From the NCBI GenBank assembly GCA_008931825.1, contig QXVZ01009516.1, forward strand, positions 1 to 26,546: DNA of 26,546 bases. The letters are read 5' to 3'. The notes under the pieces are model-generated. The model saw nothing but the letters and a program-made list of their open reading frames with translations. It had not been told where the DNA came from and did not search any database. Shown in pieces: positions 1-15,400 of the stretch. The translations under genes and the position numbers were made by a program. Numbering within the stretch: position 1 is the stretch's first letter; each line of letters opens with the position of its first letter. Origin of the DNA: Phallusia fumigata (taxonomy: Eukaryota > Chordata > Ascidiacea > Phlebobranchia > Ascidiidae).

Positions 1-1499
1 CGCAGTGTTAACGCAAGTGCCGCTCGACATGAATATTGCTTAGAAATTTATCAACAAGAATTTCTATTCAATGATGTCACGTCAGGTTTTAAGATTCAAT
101 ACACCTCAAAAAATCGATGTCTACAGGTGTGGTGGTAAGGTAACATATCACTGTCCTAACTGTTTTGGCCCAAATCGTTTTCCCAACTGTTTTAATGGTC
201 CGATCATGTAAAAAAACATACGTTTCTGTAAACCTATTTCAACCTTTTATTATTGCTTCCTAGTAAGCTGCTATCTGTCGGGCGCATTACACCACAGTAT
301 GATGTGATTAGTAACACTTGTATGGGCGCAACGACGCACATAGGACAGCTGGTCATGTGATCATCATTGACGGCTGGTACACCCAACCAAAGGATCCCAA
401 TCTCTCCGCCTGATTAGTGTTTCCTGTTGAGCAGATGCCACAACAACGATCCTCGAAATGATGTATTCAGGCCTAGAATATTTCTTGTGGAATTCCTCGA
501 GACCCTGCGTGCTATTACTAAGTGTTGATGATTTAATTTTAATTTAAAGACCTGTTATTACGGCCTCAAATATTCGATACATGTATTTATCCCTCGATTA
601 CGCAATTTTAAATTTTAAATGTTGGGACTTGGGGTATAAAATTGGATGAATTTTCCGCTGAAAACAGCAACAACAAAAACTTAAGTCAAAAATGAACACG
701 AAACTTTTGTCACCACAAGATTTTCAACCCCTGTTCACAAACAAGATTTTTCTTCTCTGGTTCGAAAATTGTTGAAACTTTTGTGAATTTTGCACCAACA
801 CATGTCCAGTACTTAAGGTGGATGGCCAGCTGCTGAAAAACAGCCGAGGAAAGCCAATAAACGTCTCAGCAGGACTGGAGCAATACCTTGTCCAATCGAT
901 ACCGAAAAACCACGAACGAATGTCCATCTGGCAGCGAAGCCGGGAAAGATGGGCTTGCCGAGATGCGACGTAACGACTCTTGTTGATTTAAATAGTGGCA
1001 GGTCGATAGAGCAGCTGGTTGCGGGAAGGGTAGGGCGTTTCTGTTTTGGTTGCCATCTTATTTTTAAACCCACTTGGGAATTGTACCAATGCATGACATC
1101 TGTCGGGCAGCCGCCAAGCACGTTACCATCTCTCACAACAACAAGATCGCATCTGTTCCGAACTGCTCGTCATGTTTATATCCCACCACTGCTTCGTTGA
1201 TTGCTGATTGTCTACCAACGTGTCGTCATCAGCTTATACTTGTTTGTATTGACGCGCTCCTCGCGTGGTGAAAGTGGATCGAAAGCGAAATTACTGATAA
1301 TTGGAATCAAGTTTGAAGCGTAGGCCATGTATGGTCTTCAAGTTTCATGAAGATAAAAACGTTACATAAAAAACATTAATTATTTAACTTCCCTTTGGGC
1401 TTTAAAAATAATAAAGGTTGAAAAAGGATTCACATAAAGTTTACAAAGTTGGTCAGGTAATCTCCATGACTCAAACAAAAAAAATTCTTTCCATCAGGA
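1..1499. other. Gene-free left flank
   Basis: No frame here resembles a known protein, and the longest open frames (about 60-107 codons) overlap one another on both strands without splice sites or family motifs that would support an exon. The DNA is mostly AT-rich with scattered CpG. It is probably intergenic, or distal sequence of a gene outside the window. Confidence 0.5.
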
Positions 1500-1723
1500 G
1501 TTCTACAAAGCCCTAAAACTAATGATGCGTCATCGCAATTTCACCTGGAAAAACTGCGACGCGTGCCAAGTTCAGGTTAACAGCAGACTCACTCGCTCAT
1601 CGTCTGTTTGTTTACAAGCGAGAAAGTGGAAGGCCAGGAATGCCCAGTGCGGCCCTGCCGGCGCCGCGTCGGCGTCCGATCCGTCACGGTTCATTTGCCA
1701 CCAACTTAAGAACCGGAGCTGTG

Positions 1724-1731
1724 TGACGTCA
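1724..1731. promoter_or_regulatory. Perfect CRE palindrome TGACGTCA
   Basis: An exact 8-base ATF/CREB palindrome in the context GTGTGACGTCACTA. A related TGACGTAA lies 62 bases downstream at 1793-1800. CREB/ATF bZIP dimers bind this sequence. That it is used here is inferred only from the paired sites and the GC-richer setting. Confidence 0.4.
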
Positions 1732-3240
1732 CTATTTCAAAAAATCTGTTCGATTTTTGCGAACTTCTGCTAACTTGTTTGGTCGTTAATTATGACGTAA
1801 CAGACGCGATGTTTGATTCGGCGATGCGTTGATTGTTTTCGACAGTGTTTATAGTTTTCTGGCGCGGCTTCGTTCTGCGTCGAAAGCAATTCCATATTGC
1901 GCGATGCACAATTCTAAATATGGCCACAATTGTGGAGCAGATCGCTAAAAATAGTCTCGGCAATCAAGTGAACTTGGGCAAGTCAACAGCGGACGCTTGT
2001 TGATGAATAATTTCAATGCAACATTCGCAATTCGGATGCATCGCTTTGTAGACAAACGAAAAACAGATGAAAAACTTTTTAGAACGAACGAAAAACTTTA
2101 TCACGTGTTGGGTGCAATGCTACAGACACACCAAGACAAATTCTGTTGGAATGTTGCCTGTGAATTCAATGCACTGTGTGTTACGTTTAGCTTCCATCAG
2201 CGAAACATTAAAAAGAAATTTAAATTAAATTTATCTGTTTGTTAGGTTGTGCCTTAGGGTTTGTTTGAGAATTATCCCGCAATATTATTACAGCATGCCG
2301 GTTTGGTGTTGATCCAATAACCTAAATACGCGCTTCCATTTGAACCAAAACTGCTCTCACCTACATTATGTTCTGTGTGAATTTTTGGTGTGGTTTGTGG
2401 TAATCCGTGTTGGCAACTGAACGGTTTTTGTCGAGTCAAAGCAATTAAAACGCGAGATGCAAAGGTTCCTCCCTGCAAAAGATTGTTTTCATCACCGTGG
2501 TGGGTCCAAACGCGACTTCACTGTAATCCCGATTAACGACAGTTTTTAACAGCGCTATATTGCGCCGGCAAAAATCAAAGCTTCGGACAATTAAGAGCGG
2601 CGACACGTTATATTCTGGCGCACTTAAACGCCCACTAATGTACAAGGCGGCCAAGAAGGCGACGTCGAACTTGGTAATTGCCGGCTGCCAGAGTTTTGTA
2701 TCTCGCCCGACCGCTGGGCAAATTTCCAGTTTGATCTTCGCGTTTTTGTTTGCGCTTCGTCGTCAACCCGCGACTCCCTGGCGCCAGCTCTGTGCATCGT
2801 ATGGGAGGTTCACCACCTGCCTACCCCGTAGCCGACCAATATTCGCAGTGTTTACCATCACTCGCTGCCCAAAAGCAGCTGTTACCTCCACGCGGTGGCT
2901 GTCTTCCACCGCTCCCTGATCCTGTTTGTTTCTTCTTTTCTCTTCCGCGCCGCCGCTCAGGCGCCAGTCTGTCGTGAAAATTCAGTGTTGTGTGGTGCGG
3001 GCTTGCGTGGTGGGAGATCAGGACAGTCTCTGTATTTATCTTCGCTTCGCTCTTTGTTTGACAAATCGGCCTTCGCCCCATTGTTAGCGGCTCTGACGGA
3101 TCGCGCAAGGCGCCAGCTTGTCTGAGGCGCGCCAGAAACAAAAGCAAAATCTGTTCTAAGCGCTGTCGACCGCACGCCGAAACCCCGCTCGAAAATAATT
3201 CCGACCGGTTATCGTTTCTCACGTGGTCAATTGACGATTG

Positions 3241-3293
3241 TTACGTCATAAGGGTGCTACGTCACTGCGGTAAAACTGACCACCCCCTATTGG
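3241..3293. promoter_or_regulatory. Promoter-like cluster: two CRE half-type sites and a reverse CCAAT box
   Basis: Within about 50 bases there are TTACGTCA (3241-3248), TACGTCAC (about 3258-3265), and a C-rich GACCACCCCC-type stretch followed by ATTGG, a reverse CCAAT box. This resembles an animal promoter, but no transcript start or exon can be assigned to it, so both direction and target are unknown. Confidence 0.3.
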
Positions 3294-3400
3294 TCGTCGC
3301 TGATGTCGTGTGTGACACACGGTGATATATTGGTTTCTTACAGTTATTGAGTCGCCAAGCTCTTTGATGATCAGGCAATGGCGTAATACATTTGTGTGTT

Positions 3401-5460
3401 TTTCATCTGTTAAACTTCGCACAGTTTAACTCAAATCCTCCACTGTCTGGAGAGAAGTGTTGCGATTAAATATTTTGCGTGGAAATATTTTCGCGTACCT
3501 GTCATTGAACGGAATTCGCAACACAAACTACCCGCAAACCTGAGTTGAGTTTATTTCGCTTGGTGAAAGAAATCGTAGCGACACAATTGCACAAAATCAA
3601 TCACCAGGCCGGTAATGGATGCGCAATGTTAGGACGTTATAAGGCGCGAAACAGTGAAGGGCACAATTGTTGACATAAAAAGTTTAATTAACGAAAAACT
3701 TAACAAGAGACCTGGCAGCACAATAGCGGACTCTCTGTAACCCCCAATTACACGTTGTTCTGCCCACCGAACATGTGAAACAACTTCCATGTGTTAGTGG
3801 CACTCATTCTAGGTGCATGATTTGAAGCGCGGTCAAGTAACCAACATTACACAATCTACAAGTGAAAGAAAGAAAAAGCTAGATAAAACTTTATAATTGG
3901 TTTAAATTAAAGTTGCTTGGACATGTTTAGTGTGATGTTGTAAAAAAAGATTCTATTAATTTTAATTTGTTTTCCACACCCGTTACTTACCTCCATTAAA
4001 ACTTATATTGTGATTCTGCTCCGTGCATCCACACTTCAGCTCAAAAGTCAAAACTGAACACGAACCAACCCAACGGCGCCATCTAGTGATCTTTCGCCTC
4101 GGTGCTATGCTTTCCAACGACTTGTTCAGTTGTTAAAAAAGTTTACCGTGTTGTTGCAGTTGTGCGTTTGTTAGTTTGTTAGGAAGATTCCTTAAGTTCG
4201 CAGTCGAATTCGTTTTGAAAAAAAACTCTTTTGACAAATATTTAATTTTACGGACTTTTCCGATGTCGGGTCGGGGACTTGTTCATCATTGTAATGAGAT
4301 TTAACGCAAAACACTGGAAAAGCACGAATGTAAAATGCAAGAGAGAAGAAACGCCGAACTCTTGGTGCTGTGTAAATTTTCTGACCAGTTTTACGCTGAT
4401 TTTGTCTGGATTTCTTTTAAGTTTTTTATTCAACAAATGGAATAGCCGAGCTGGGATTTGAACCGGCAACGATGCGCACACAAGAAGGTTGTTTTACCAC
4501 TAATTCCGCCCCTGTGATTGGCTTAAAAGCCCCGAAATAGATTACATTTCGGAAATATGCTTCCAGATGTAGTATCCTGTGCTTGGTTCAATGGTAATCA
4601 GACCTTCCGAAAATGTGAAGTGCTTTCAACCGAACGTCTGTGGGTCAACTCTGCCACACAAACAACGATGTGACTTGATACACTTTATTAGAAGTTCAGA
4701 TCGGTGAAAAAACTTTTTGAACCCCAACTCACGAAGCTTCTATTGATCTGTCCGACTAGCACTGCTTGTGCCAGTTAGTGGAACATTTTATTAGACTCAC
4801 AAACTTTTAATAAAATTTCCCGCTTTTGTTTAAACATTCGTAGTGACGTTTATATTAAACAAAAAGTAAAAAGAACAACGACTAAACAATCAAGCAGCTG
4901 GTCCTGATGATGATGGCAGTTAACGCAAATAATTGGCCACACATTTTTGGGAACTTACACCTTGGGGGTCTTAAATGTCGAAATACAAGCAATAGCCAAT
5001 GGACCAATTAACAACGGAAATACAAGCAAAGGTGAGCAACTAAATATCATGGATTGTTTCGATCATCTTATGATGGATAACAGTAAAAAAAAAACGATCA
5101 GAAAGTTACATCGACAGTGCACGACAAAACATGTAAAACGAAGAACAAACAGAAATTTGAAAGCGTATTTTGTGAACAACTGGCTGTTGCGCGTTTGTTC
5201 TTGATCCATCAATTGTGATCTTCACCTTTTTACTTATCAACGTTCAAAAATCGCACAGCTACATCGGTTTGCTGCTTGTTTCAGTGCTATTGTTTGCAAC
5301 ATATTATTTATCAAGCGAAATAACATCAACCAATTGCAAAACTTGCTGCAATAAAACTCAAATATAAAATTTAAATGATTAAAAAAATTAAAATCTCTGG
5401 AGTTGTTTTGGTAAAAAGCAAATACAACAAAAACATAAACAGGTTAAAACGTCAACAAAC
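3401..5460. other. AT-rich gene-free region downstream of CDC7
   Basis: No supported exon. It contains a tRNA-like segment (4443-4512) and candidate minus-strand AATAAA signals at 4787-4792 and 4684-4689 that might serve CDC7. These lie about 670-780 bases past the CDC7 stop, which is long for a compact genome, so the true poly(A) site may use a variant signal nearer the stop. Confidence 0.4.
4443..4512 (-). pseudogene. Degenerate tRNA-like sequence (pol III A/B-box pair)
   Basis: On the minus strand this 70-base segment starts GGGGCGG, carries a D-arm-like TTAGTGGTAAAAC (A-box region, about 4491-4503) and then an exact B-box-like GGTTCAAATCC (4454-4464) at normal tRNA spacing. The acceptor stem and most of the T-stem do not pair, and no convincing anticodon stem forms. 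It is therefore not called a functional tRNA. It is either a decayed tRNA gene or the head of a tRNA-derived SINE; no A-rich tail or target duplication was seen. Confidence 0.35.
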
Positions 5461-9320
<3,860 letters not shown>

Positions 9321-9424
9321 GTTTAGTCAGTTTTGTTAAACTTGGTTTTAAAATAAATAAAGTATAAGTGCTCTACCTAAAAGCAATCTGTTTTTTGAGA
9401 AAAGAAAGCAACTTTAAACTTTTA

Positions 9425-9428
9425 CTGA
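9425..9428 (-). promoter_or_regulatory. Candidate 5' UTR splice acceptor of CDC7
   Basis: Read on the minus strand, TTGTTGAATTTTCAG gives a good acceptor about 104 bases before the CDC7 ATG, with a U-rich tract. It could join an upstream noncoding exon or receive a spliced leader. There is no direct evidence of use. Confidence 0.3.
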
Positions 9429-10316
9429 AAATTCAACAAAAATTTGCTACTACCATGTTCGTTTTTAACACACATTACAGAATAAACCGAATTCTTTCTC
9501 GTGGAACGTAGCAAACCAGTTCCTTATCGGAAAGCACAAGTCTGTAAAGCAGCCATTGTTCTCATTCCCGCCATTCACCATCCCCGCCACAACCGGTACT
9601 TTTTATTCACGGGAAAATCCCCGACGAGTGGGGTTGTCCAATCAGCGAATGAGAAAAGCACCCCTTTTGCAAGTTTTTTTATGACATTCCAAACACGAAG
9701 ACATCGCAAATGTTGCCATAGTTTCAACGACACTCTGTTATTTTGAATTCTAACAGTATTTTACTGATATAGATTACAAATTGTTTACAGCACCTCATGT
9801 CTTAGCTCAAACAATTTTGATCACACAGGTTTAAATCAAAACCTGCCAAACCCGCATTCGACCAGATTTTAAATACTTAGCTACTAGCTTTGCTTTGCTA
9901 CAGAAATAAAACTGGTAATGTGACTTATTCCAAGTAAAATGAGTCCTTACTTTAAAAATAATTTGCAATTTAAATGCTTGACTGCGTCTTTGTGATTACT
10001 GTGACGTTTTGTTTCACGACATCGCATGAAAGAAAAGAGTCGATCACGACAACCCACGTGACAATGCCAGCCAATCGTAATCGCCGTAACCAACGTGTCT
10101 CGTGACGACAGACATTTTTTGTCAGACGTTAGTTAGCGAAGGTAGGTGATGTTGTGCTGTAAATTTTACCGTAAGAATGTCTTGAATTGGCCAACAAATG
10201 TTTAACAACTTAAAATAAATACGCTGAGGAATAATCGAACGTAAAGTAACAGCTTAGAAGTGGTATGAAGTATATTTAAGTTAGTTTTACTTGTTCGTAA
10301 ACGAAACGAAGATCGT

Positions 10317-10327
10317 CGCCATCTTGG
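10317..10327 (-). promoter_or_regulatory. YY1-type site CCAAGATGGCG
   Basis: The minus strand reads CCAAGATGGCG, matching the AAGATGGCGGC-type YY1 consensus that often overlaps start sites of housekeeping genes. It lies between two divergent housekeeping genes, in the CpG-richer part of the spacer. Its role is inferred. Confidence 0.4.
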
Positions 10328-11615
10328 TGAAACTTTCAACAACAAGAAACCGATTTCAGTGGGTCTGTATTTTCTGTGTTATCGCACTGAAGCATATTTT
10401 TGTCTTCTAATTTATGTGTACGTTGTGTTACGTATTTGGATCTAATGGCATAATGGTATTCAAGGTATTGTGCTCTGAAAATTAAATCCATGTTTAAGTC
10501 ATGTATGAACTGCTGCCTCTTCCTTGTATTAACGTACAGTTATCTGCTAAAACCAAGTACAGTCAATTAACTGTACTCCTCATGATCATAAGTGTGGGTA
10601 AATTTTGAATTTTGTTTGAATCATTCATCACTGGGTACATTTTAGATTTTTCAATCTTACTGCCATTTACATGTAGATTATGTCACCTAATTTATGTTTT
10701 TGCCTCCCAGGTTTCCAACAAGTACAGTAACACTTTCATTTGCTCAGTGCTGTTTTTTACTCCAATGCTGTTGTTGATCTCTATTAACCTCTACAGTTAA
10801 ACATTATGTGCAGTAAGTTTAGTTAATGGCATTTTTAATTGAAAAAAGAGAGAAGAATTAACATAGCATTAAATTGTAACTATTTTCTTGTTCATAAAAA
10901 GCCAAAATCTGCATGCCTTTATAGCACCATTTATGCGTTTTGACCCATGGTTGGCGTTTAGGGGTGTTGGTTAGGACATACCCAAACTTTTGTGTTCTTG
11001 TACTGTTTGTTTAAAGTGTTCGTTATCGCAATAAAAAGCTGTTTTGGTTATCTTTGGAAGTCTGCATCTTTCCTACATGACCAGGCAGTGTGTTTCATTG
11101 CTGCTTAAAATGCTGGCGTGCATTATTTAACACAAAAATTATGTAAATTATCATCATCTGGGTGGGTTTTGTGGCAAGTGTGGATGCTGCAAACGTGAAT
11201 ATAACTACACCACTGTCTTAAGCTGTAAGGGTCTTTTATCCAAAACTTATTAAAAAGCTGGGATACGCGTCTTTCAGCAAACGGCTTGGTGGTAAACGAA
11301 TTGTTTTTATCTTGCAAAAGTGCGTCCAATGTGTCACTGTGGTTAAAAGTTTTGAAAGTTTGTTGCCGCCCAAACCCCTTTTATTCCCGGTGTTTAAGAA
11401 GTGTTAAGAACCTTGTTCGACAGTCAACCAGTTCGCAACTTGCATTGTTGGATACACGCCGCTTTGGTCCAAGGTGCAAACTCTTATCGCTTTGACACTT
11501 CTGATTCAGACGTCTTTTTACCTTGCTTTAGCGTAAACAAATATTGGTCAACGAAGAAAAAAGACAACGCAATGAGATGGGCTAATCACGCCCTACTTAA
11601 ATATGAACGGCTCTA

Positions 11616-11636
11616 GACCAGTTGGCCGGCCTGGTC
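11616..11636. repeat. Imperfect palindrome around GGCCGGCC
   Basis: GACCAG and CTGGTC form six-base arms around a GGCC-rich centre. It could form a short hairpin or be a protein site. It lies in non-coding DNA upstream of PNUTS and may be chance. Confidence 0.3.
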
Positions 11637-12385
11637 AAACACAGCGTTATTAAGAGCCCGCCACGTCACTCTTATAACGATGTTTACAAACTTTAATTGT
11701 TAGAGGTGTTGTGCAACGAATAGAAGTGTACTTCGTACGTGCCAAAAATTCAACAGGTCTTTTTGTGTGGTTGAGTGTACATTTGTCGCGTAAGGTTTGT
11801 TCTCGTTAGCAGAGGTAATACGCCTACTCTGCACTACTGTTTTCACGTTGTTTGATTGTGCTGGTTTGAGTAAAATCATGCAAGAAGCATCAAACTTAGA
11901 AAAAAAACACTGTGGGTATTTTGTTGAAATGTTTTTTACCAAAACTTCTTTGTGTGGCCCTCAATTAAGAAATAAATTCACAGGTGTTTACACATCTATT
12001 TCACAGAGGCTACATATTAATTACTTGCGACTATATAAAACATTGACTTTTTACAGATAATAAATGCAGTGTTTGAAAATTGATTTATTACCAATAATTA
12101 AAATGCCAAATTTGCATTTTATGTTAAAAGTGGTTTATTTAAATAGCATATTACCAAAACAAGATTTCAAAACAATTTTTTATTTGATGTAGGTTGTGTA
12201 TTTAACATAACAAAAAGTAAAAGCTGGTGTACTGATTATATAATTGCTCTCCCTCTCTTGTTGAAAGTGGGATTTGGTTGGATCAAAAAGGGTGAGTTTT
12301 TATGCACTTTTAGTTCCTGTAAAAAAATAAGTGGTAAAACTTGTTGAAATTCAGTTAATATTTGAAGTTGGTATTGTTTTTTTAA

Positions 12386-12404
12386 CCTTTTTGTATCTTA
12401 ACAG
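12386..12404 (+). promoter_or_regulatory. Splice acceptor abutting the PNUTS start codon
   Basis: A U-rich tract ending TTAACAG lies directly against ATG at 12405. Either a noncoding first exon upstream or a spliced leader must be joined here. No convincing first exon was identified, although a CAAG|GTATTG donor-like site occurs near 10463. Confidence 0.55.
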
Positions 12405-15400
12405 ATGGAGAACCCAGCAGATCCACTTGTCCTCCTCAAGGCACTTGCAGCGATGCTTAACATTAAAGGTGGAGTGAATGGAACTGAAGAGATGGAGAAA
12501 ATGATAAAGTAAATTTACTAAAGAAATGGTTTTGTCAATTATACATCATCGCATGCATTAATGGCGTTACTAAGTAAAAACTGCAGAGATTTTTGCAATT
12601 TTTAGTGCACAGTATAACCATTTTCCTCAACTCATTAATGTGTAATAGAAAAAAACCATAAGCTTTGTTACAAGGATTTGATGATAAACTGTTCATGCTT
12701 TCATGTTGTGGTGATCGCTTGAGCAAATTGTACTTCGTTTCACTGATAAAGACTTTGTGTTTATGTTGCAATGTAAAAATGAAATGCATCCATTCCTAAA
12801 CCAACATTATAAAATGAAGTAGTCCAGAAAATTGTGGGTTGACTGTATAAAAGGTAAAATGGTCCAACAAACTTACCTTGCTTTTCTTACCAGACTGATG
12901 AAGAATGCAAAGCAACTTGTTAATCGATGTGTTTACCTTAACATTCTCCGAGTAACCGAGTCAACAGAACTGCTCAACAAGTTTGTGTTCTATGGAGGAT
13001 GGACAGTGATGAACATTTGGCTATGTGATGCAAAGAAAGCGGACAATATGCCATTAATACTTGAGATTCTGAAGGTATGTAAATTTTTAAATGTCTTTGT
13101 AAAATTGTGTTTGTATGCAAAGTGTTTTTGGATGACCTGTAATGAACAGGCATTTTCAGTCAAAATGGGTTTCAAATAAAAAAACTAGCATTTAATTGAA
13201 AGGTATGATGGCATTTAAATGTTTACTAATGTTTGTGTTTGTAAATGGCGTTGTTGTGTTGACTTAGTGATAAAATTACAGTTGAAGATGTGGTAAATTT
13301 TCTGGGTACATTGGCTCTGACACCATTCAGTATATTTTTGATATGATAAATATGTTCGTCATGGTCTGTGTTGCCTTTGGCTATTTGTTGCTTTTTAATG
13401 CCACCTACCAGACTTCCGTTAAAGACACTTTGTTTTTGACTTAAATTTGTTACTTGCTTTTGTTCAAGGATTTGATCTGTGAAATTATGGACTGGTTTTC
13501 ATAAAAGTGTTGTGGTTATTAAACAAGTCAATCAAAATTTGTGTACTGAAGCACAAGCATTATCAGACAATATTACTTTAACTGGCTTTAAATTAACATA
13601 AACACAAAATTGTTAGTTTAATCAAACAAGGAATATCCAAATATCAGTTATGATGTATAAAATTAATTTAATTCCGCACATTATGTAACTGGATTTCAGT
13701 TGTAATTGAGGTGCAGTTCTTATTTCATTGCCTCTAATGAGTTCTGTAAATTTTTTTTGTGATAGTTTTATGGTGTTCAATGAACAGTTATAAGTACAAA
13801 TGCACACATAAATATATTCACGATAAATGCTTAGACCTGAGAGGAAATCCAATCCTGACACCCCCCTTCCATAAGATCTCACATGCAATAAATGTGCTAA
13901 AACCGACAGTTTTTTTGTATCTTGCCTGCTGTGACACATTTGTTGTTCACCATTTCAGTTATGTGGCCCATCTGACTGTGCATTGTTGACACAACAATAA
14001 CCAAAATGAATCGGTCATTATATGGAGGCGCACTCAGCATACAAAGTCAGATTGATCCCTCATTTTTTTTCTATGTGTTCCTTCCTATTATACAGGTGGA
14101 AATTTTGCTAAACTATATTGGGGAGGTTTAGCCTTGACTCTAAAACTAAAATCAGTAAAAAGATTTAGTTTTGTCTCGTTTTTAAACGTCCAAATAAGCC
14201 ATATCAAATAGAAAATACAATGTGCTTCATAAACTCCATTAAAAATGTTGGGTTTAGTTTGTGTTATCCATTTTATTAGTGTAAAATAGGTGTTCTGTAT
14301 GTACAAATGTGTCATTTCTAGAAGGGGTTGGCAAGCTATGGTCCATAGGCCAAATCCAGTCCGAAAAAAAAAAGTTATTTGGGCGGTAGCTCTTTTACAA
14401 AATGCCTACTTATCACAAACTATTAGAAACTTTGTGTGTGGAAACAAAACTTTGATTTACCATGCCAAACTGCATCTTTGCACATGTACAAATAAATGTT
14501 TTGATTTATTACAATCCCTTGTCTTTGTCCCACAAACACTCCACAATTGTAAAATAGTACGACCTGCTGAGAAAAATTGGTTTTGGCCGACCACTTTGGA
14601 AAGGTTGGTGACCCCTGATGTAAATATTGACTTAATTTCCAAAAACCAAAATAACTAAACAACTTTAAACAAACAACAAACATTTGTGAGTCTAATGTAT
14701 GAGTTAGGCTTATAATAGTTGGTTTCGTTGGGGGTGCTGTGCTTCAGTCTTAAAAATGTTTTTTTGAATACACAAGTTTGTGGGTTCTTCGGGGAGCGTT
14801 GAGGTTGGCCCATGTGTAGTAGGGTTTGTTTGTGTTTTGTATGCTTGGACTTCGATGGACCTTAAACTTAAGCACTTTTCTGTTGATTATGAACATGTTA
14901 TTGTGTAACACAAAAAATGCGCTTTTTCTTATGCGGCCATATTTTTACATTACAGTTATTGCACCGACTCCCACTCAAAATAGACCATTTGAAGCAAAAT
15001 AATACACCGAAAATAGTTAAAGCCCTTGCAAAATCATGTTCATGCCAAAGTAAGTATGAATCACATCATATGTTTTGTCTTCTAATGACGGATAATCTGG
15101 AATTCTGTATTAGTTGAAACAAAATGTTAAACATCATACTTATTTTGTGCAGAAGTGAAAGCAGCATCTGGTCAGCTGATGGGAAGTTGGTTGTCCATTA
15201 TCAGAGATACATCAGGTTCATCCTCAACAGGTATTTTAGGTTTAATTTAGGCGACCCATGAGCATGCGCCAAAACAATGTAGCGGCTACTGAAATTCGTT
15301 AAGTCTACCTTGAAGTGGCTACATATTTTTCCTGATAATAATAACCTTAATATTACATTTGTCACACCACATTTTAACTGGTCAACAGTTTTCGCACTAG

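Larger units (their letters stand above)
1500..3400. other. GC-richer, CpG-bearing gene-free region with CRE-like sites
   Basis: This stretch has visibly more CpG than its surroundings, especially at about 1640-1690 and 2600-3200. Several overlapping open frames on both strands (up to 133 codons on the minus strand at 2821-3222) come from the GC-rich composition; none shows a domain. CRE-type sites occur at both edges. It could be a promoter or 5' region of an unseen transcript. No protein-coding call can be supported. Confidence 0.4.
9321..12404. other. Divergent intergenic region between CDC7 and PNUTS
   Basis: It separates the two head-to-head start codons by about 3.1 kb. No coding exon is supported; open frames here are under 90 codons and unrelated to known families. 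It should hold the CDC7 promoter and either the PNUTS promoter with a noncoding first exon or a PNUTS outron. CpG and TGACG-type sites concentrate at about 9500-9620 and 10000-10350, and a YY1-type site lies at 10317-10327. Confidence 0.5.

Noticed and set aside
2560..3222. Overlapping open frames on both strands (up to 133 codons), one with a Pro-rich start MGGSPPAYPVADQYS
   Set aside because: No recognisable domain, no good donor after the Pro-rich frame, and the competing frames are explained by GC-rich composition.
13622..13939. 105-codon minus-strand frame in PNUTS intron 2
   Set aside because: AT-rich, low-complexity hydrophobic peptide without motifs; chance frame in an intron.
14290..14658. 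122-codon plus-strand frame over the hAT-like element
   Set aside because: Lies over a non-autonomous repeat; no transposase signature.
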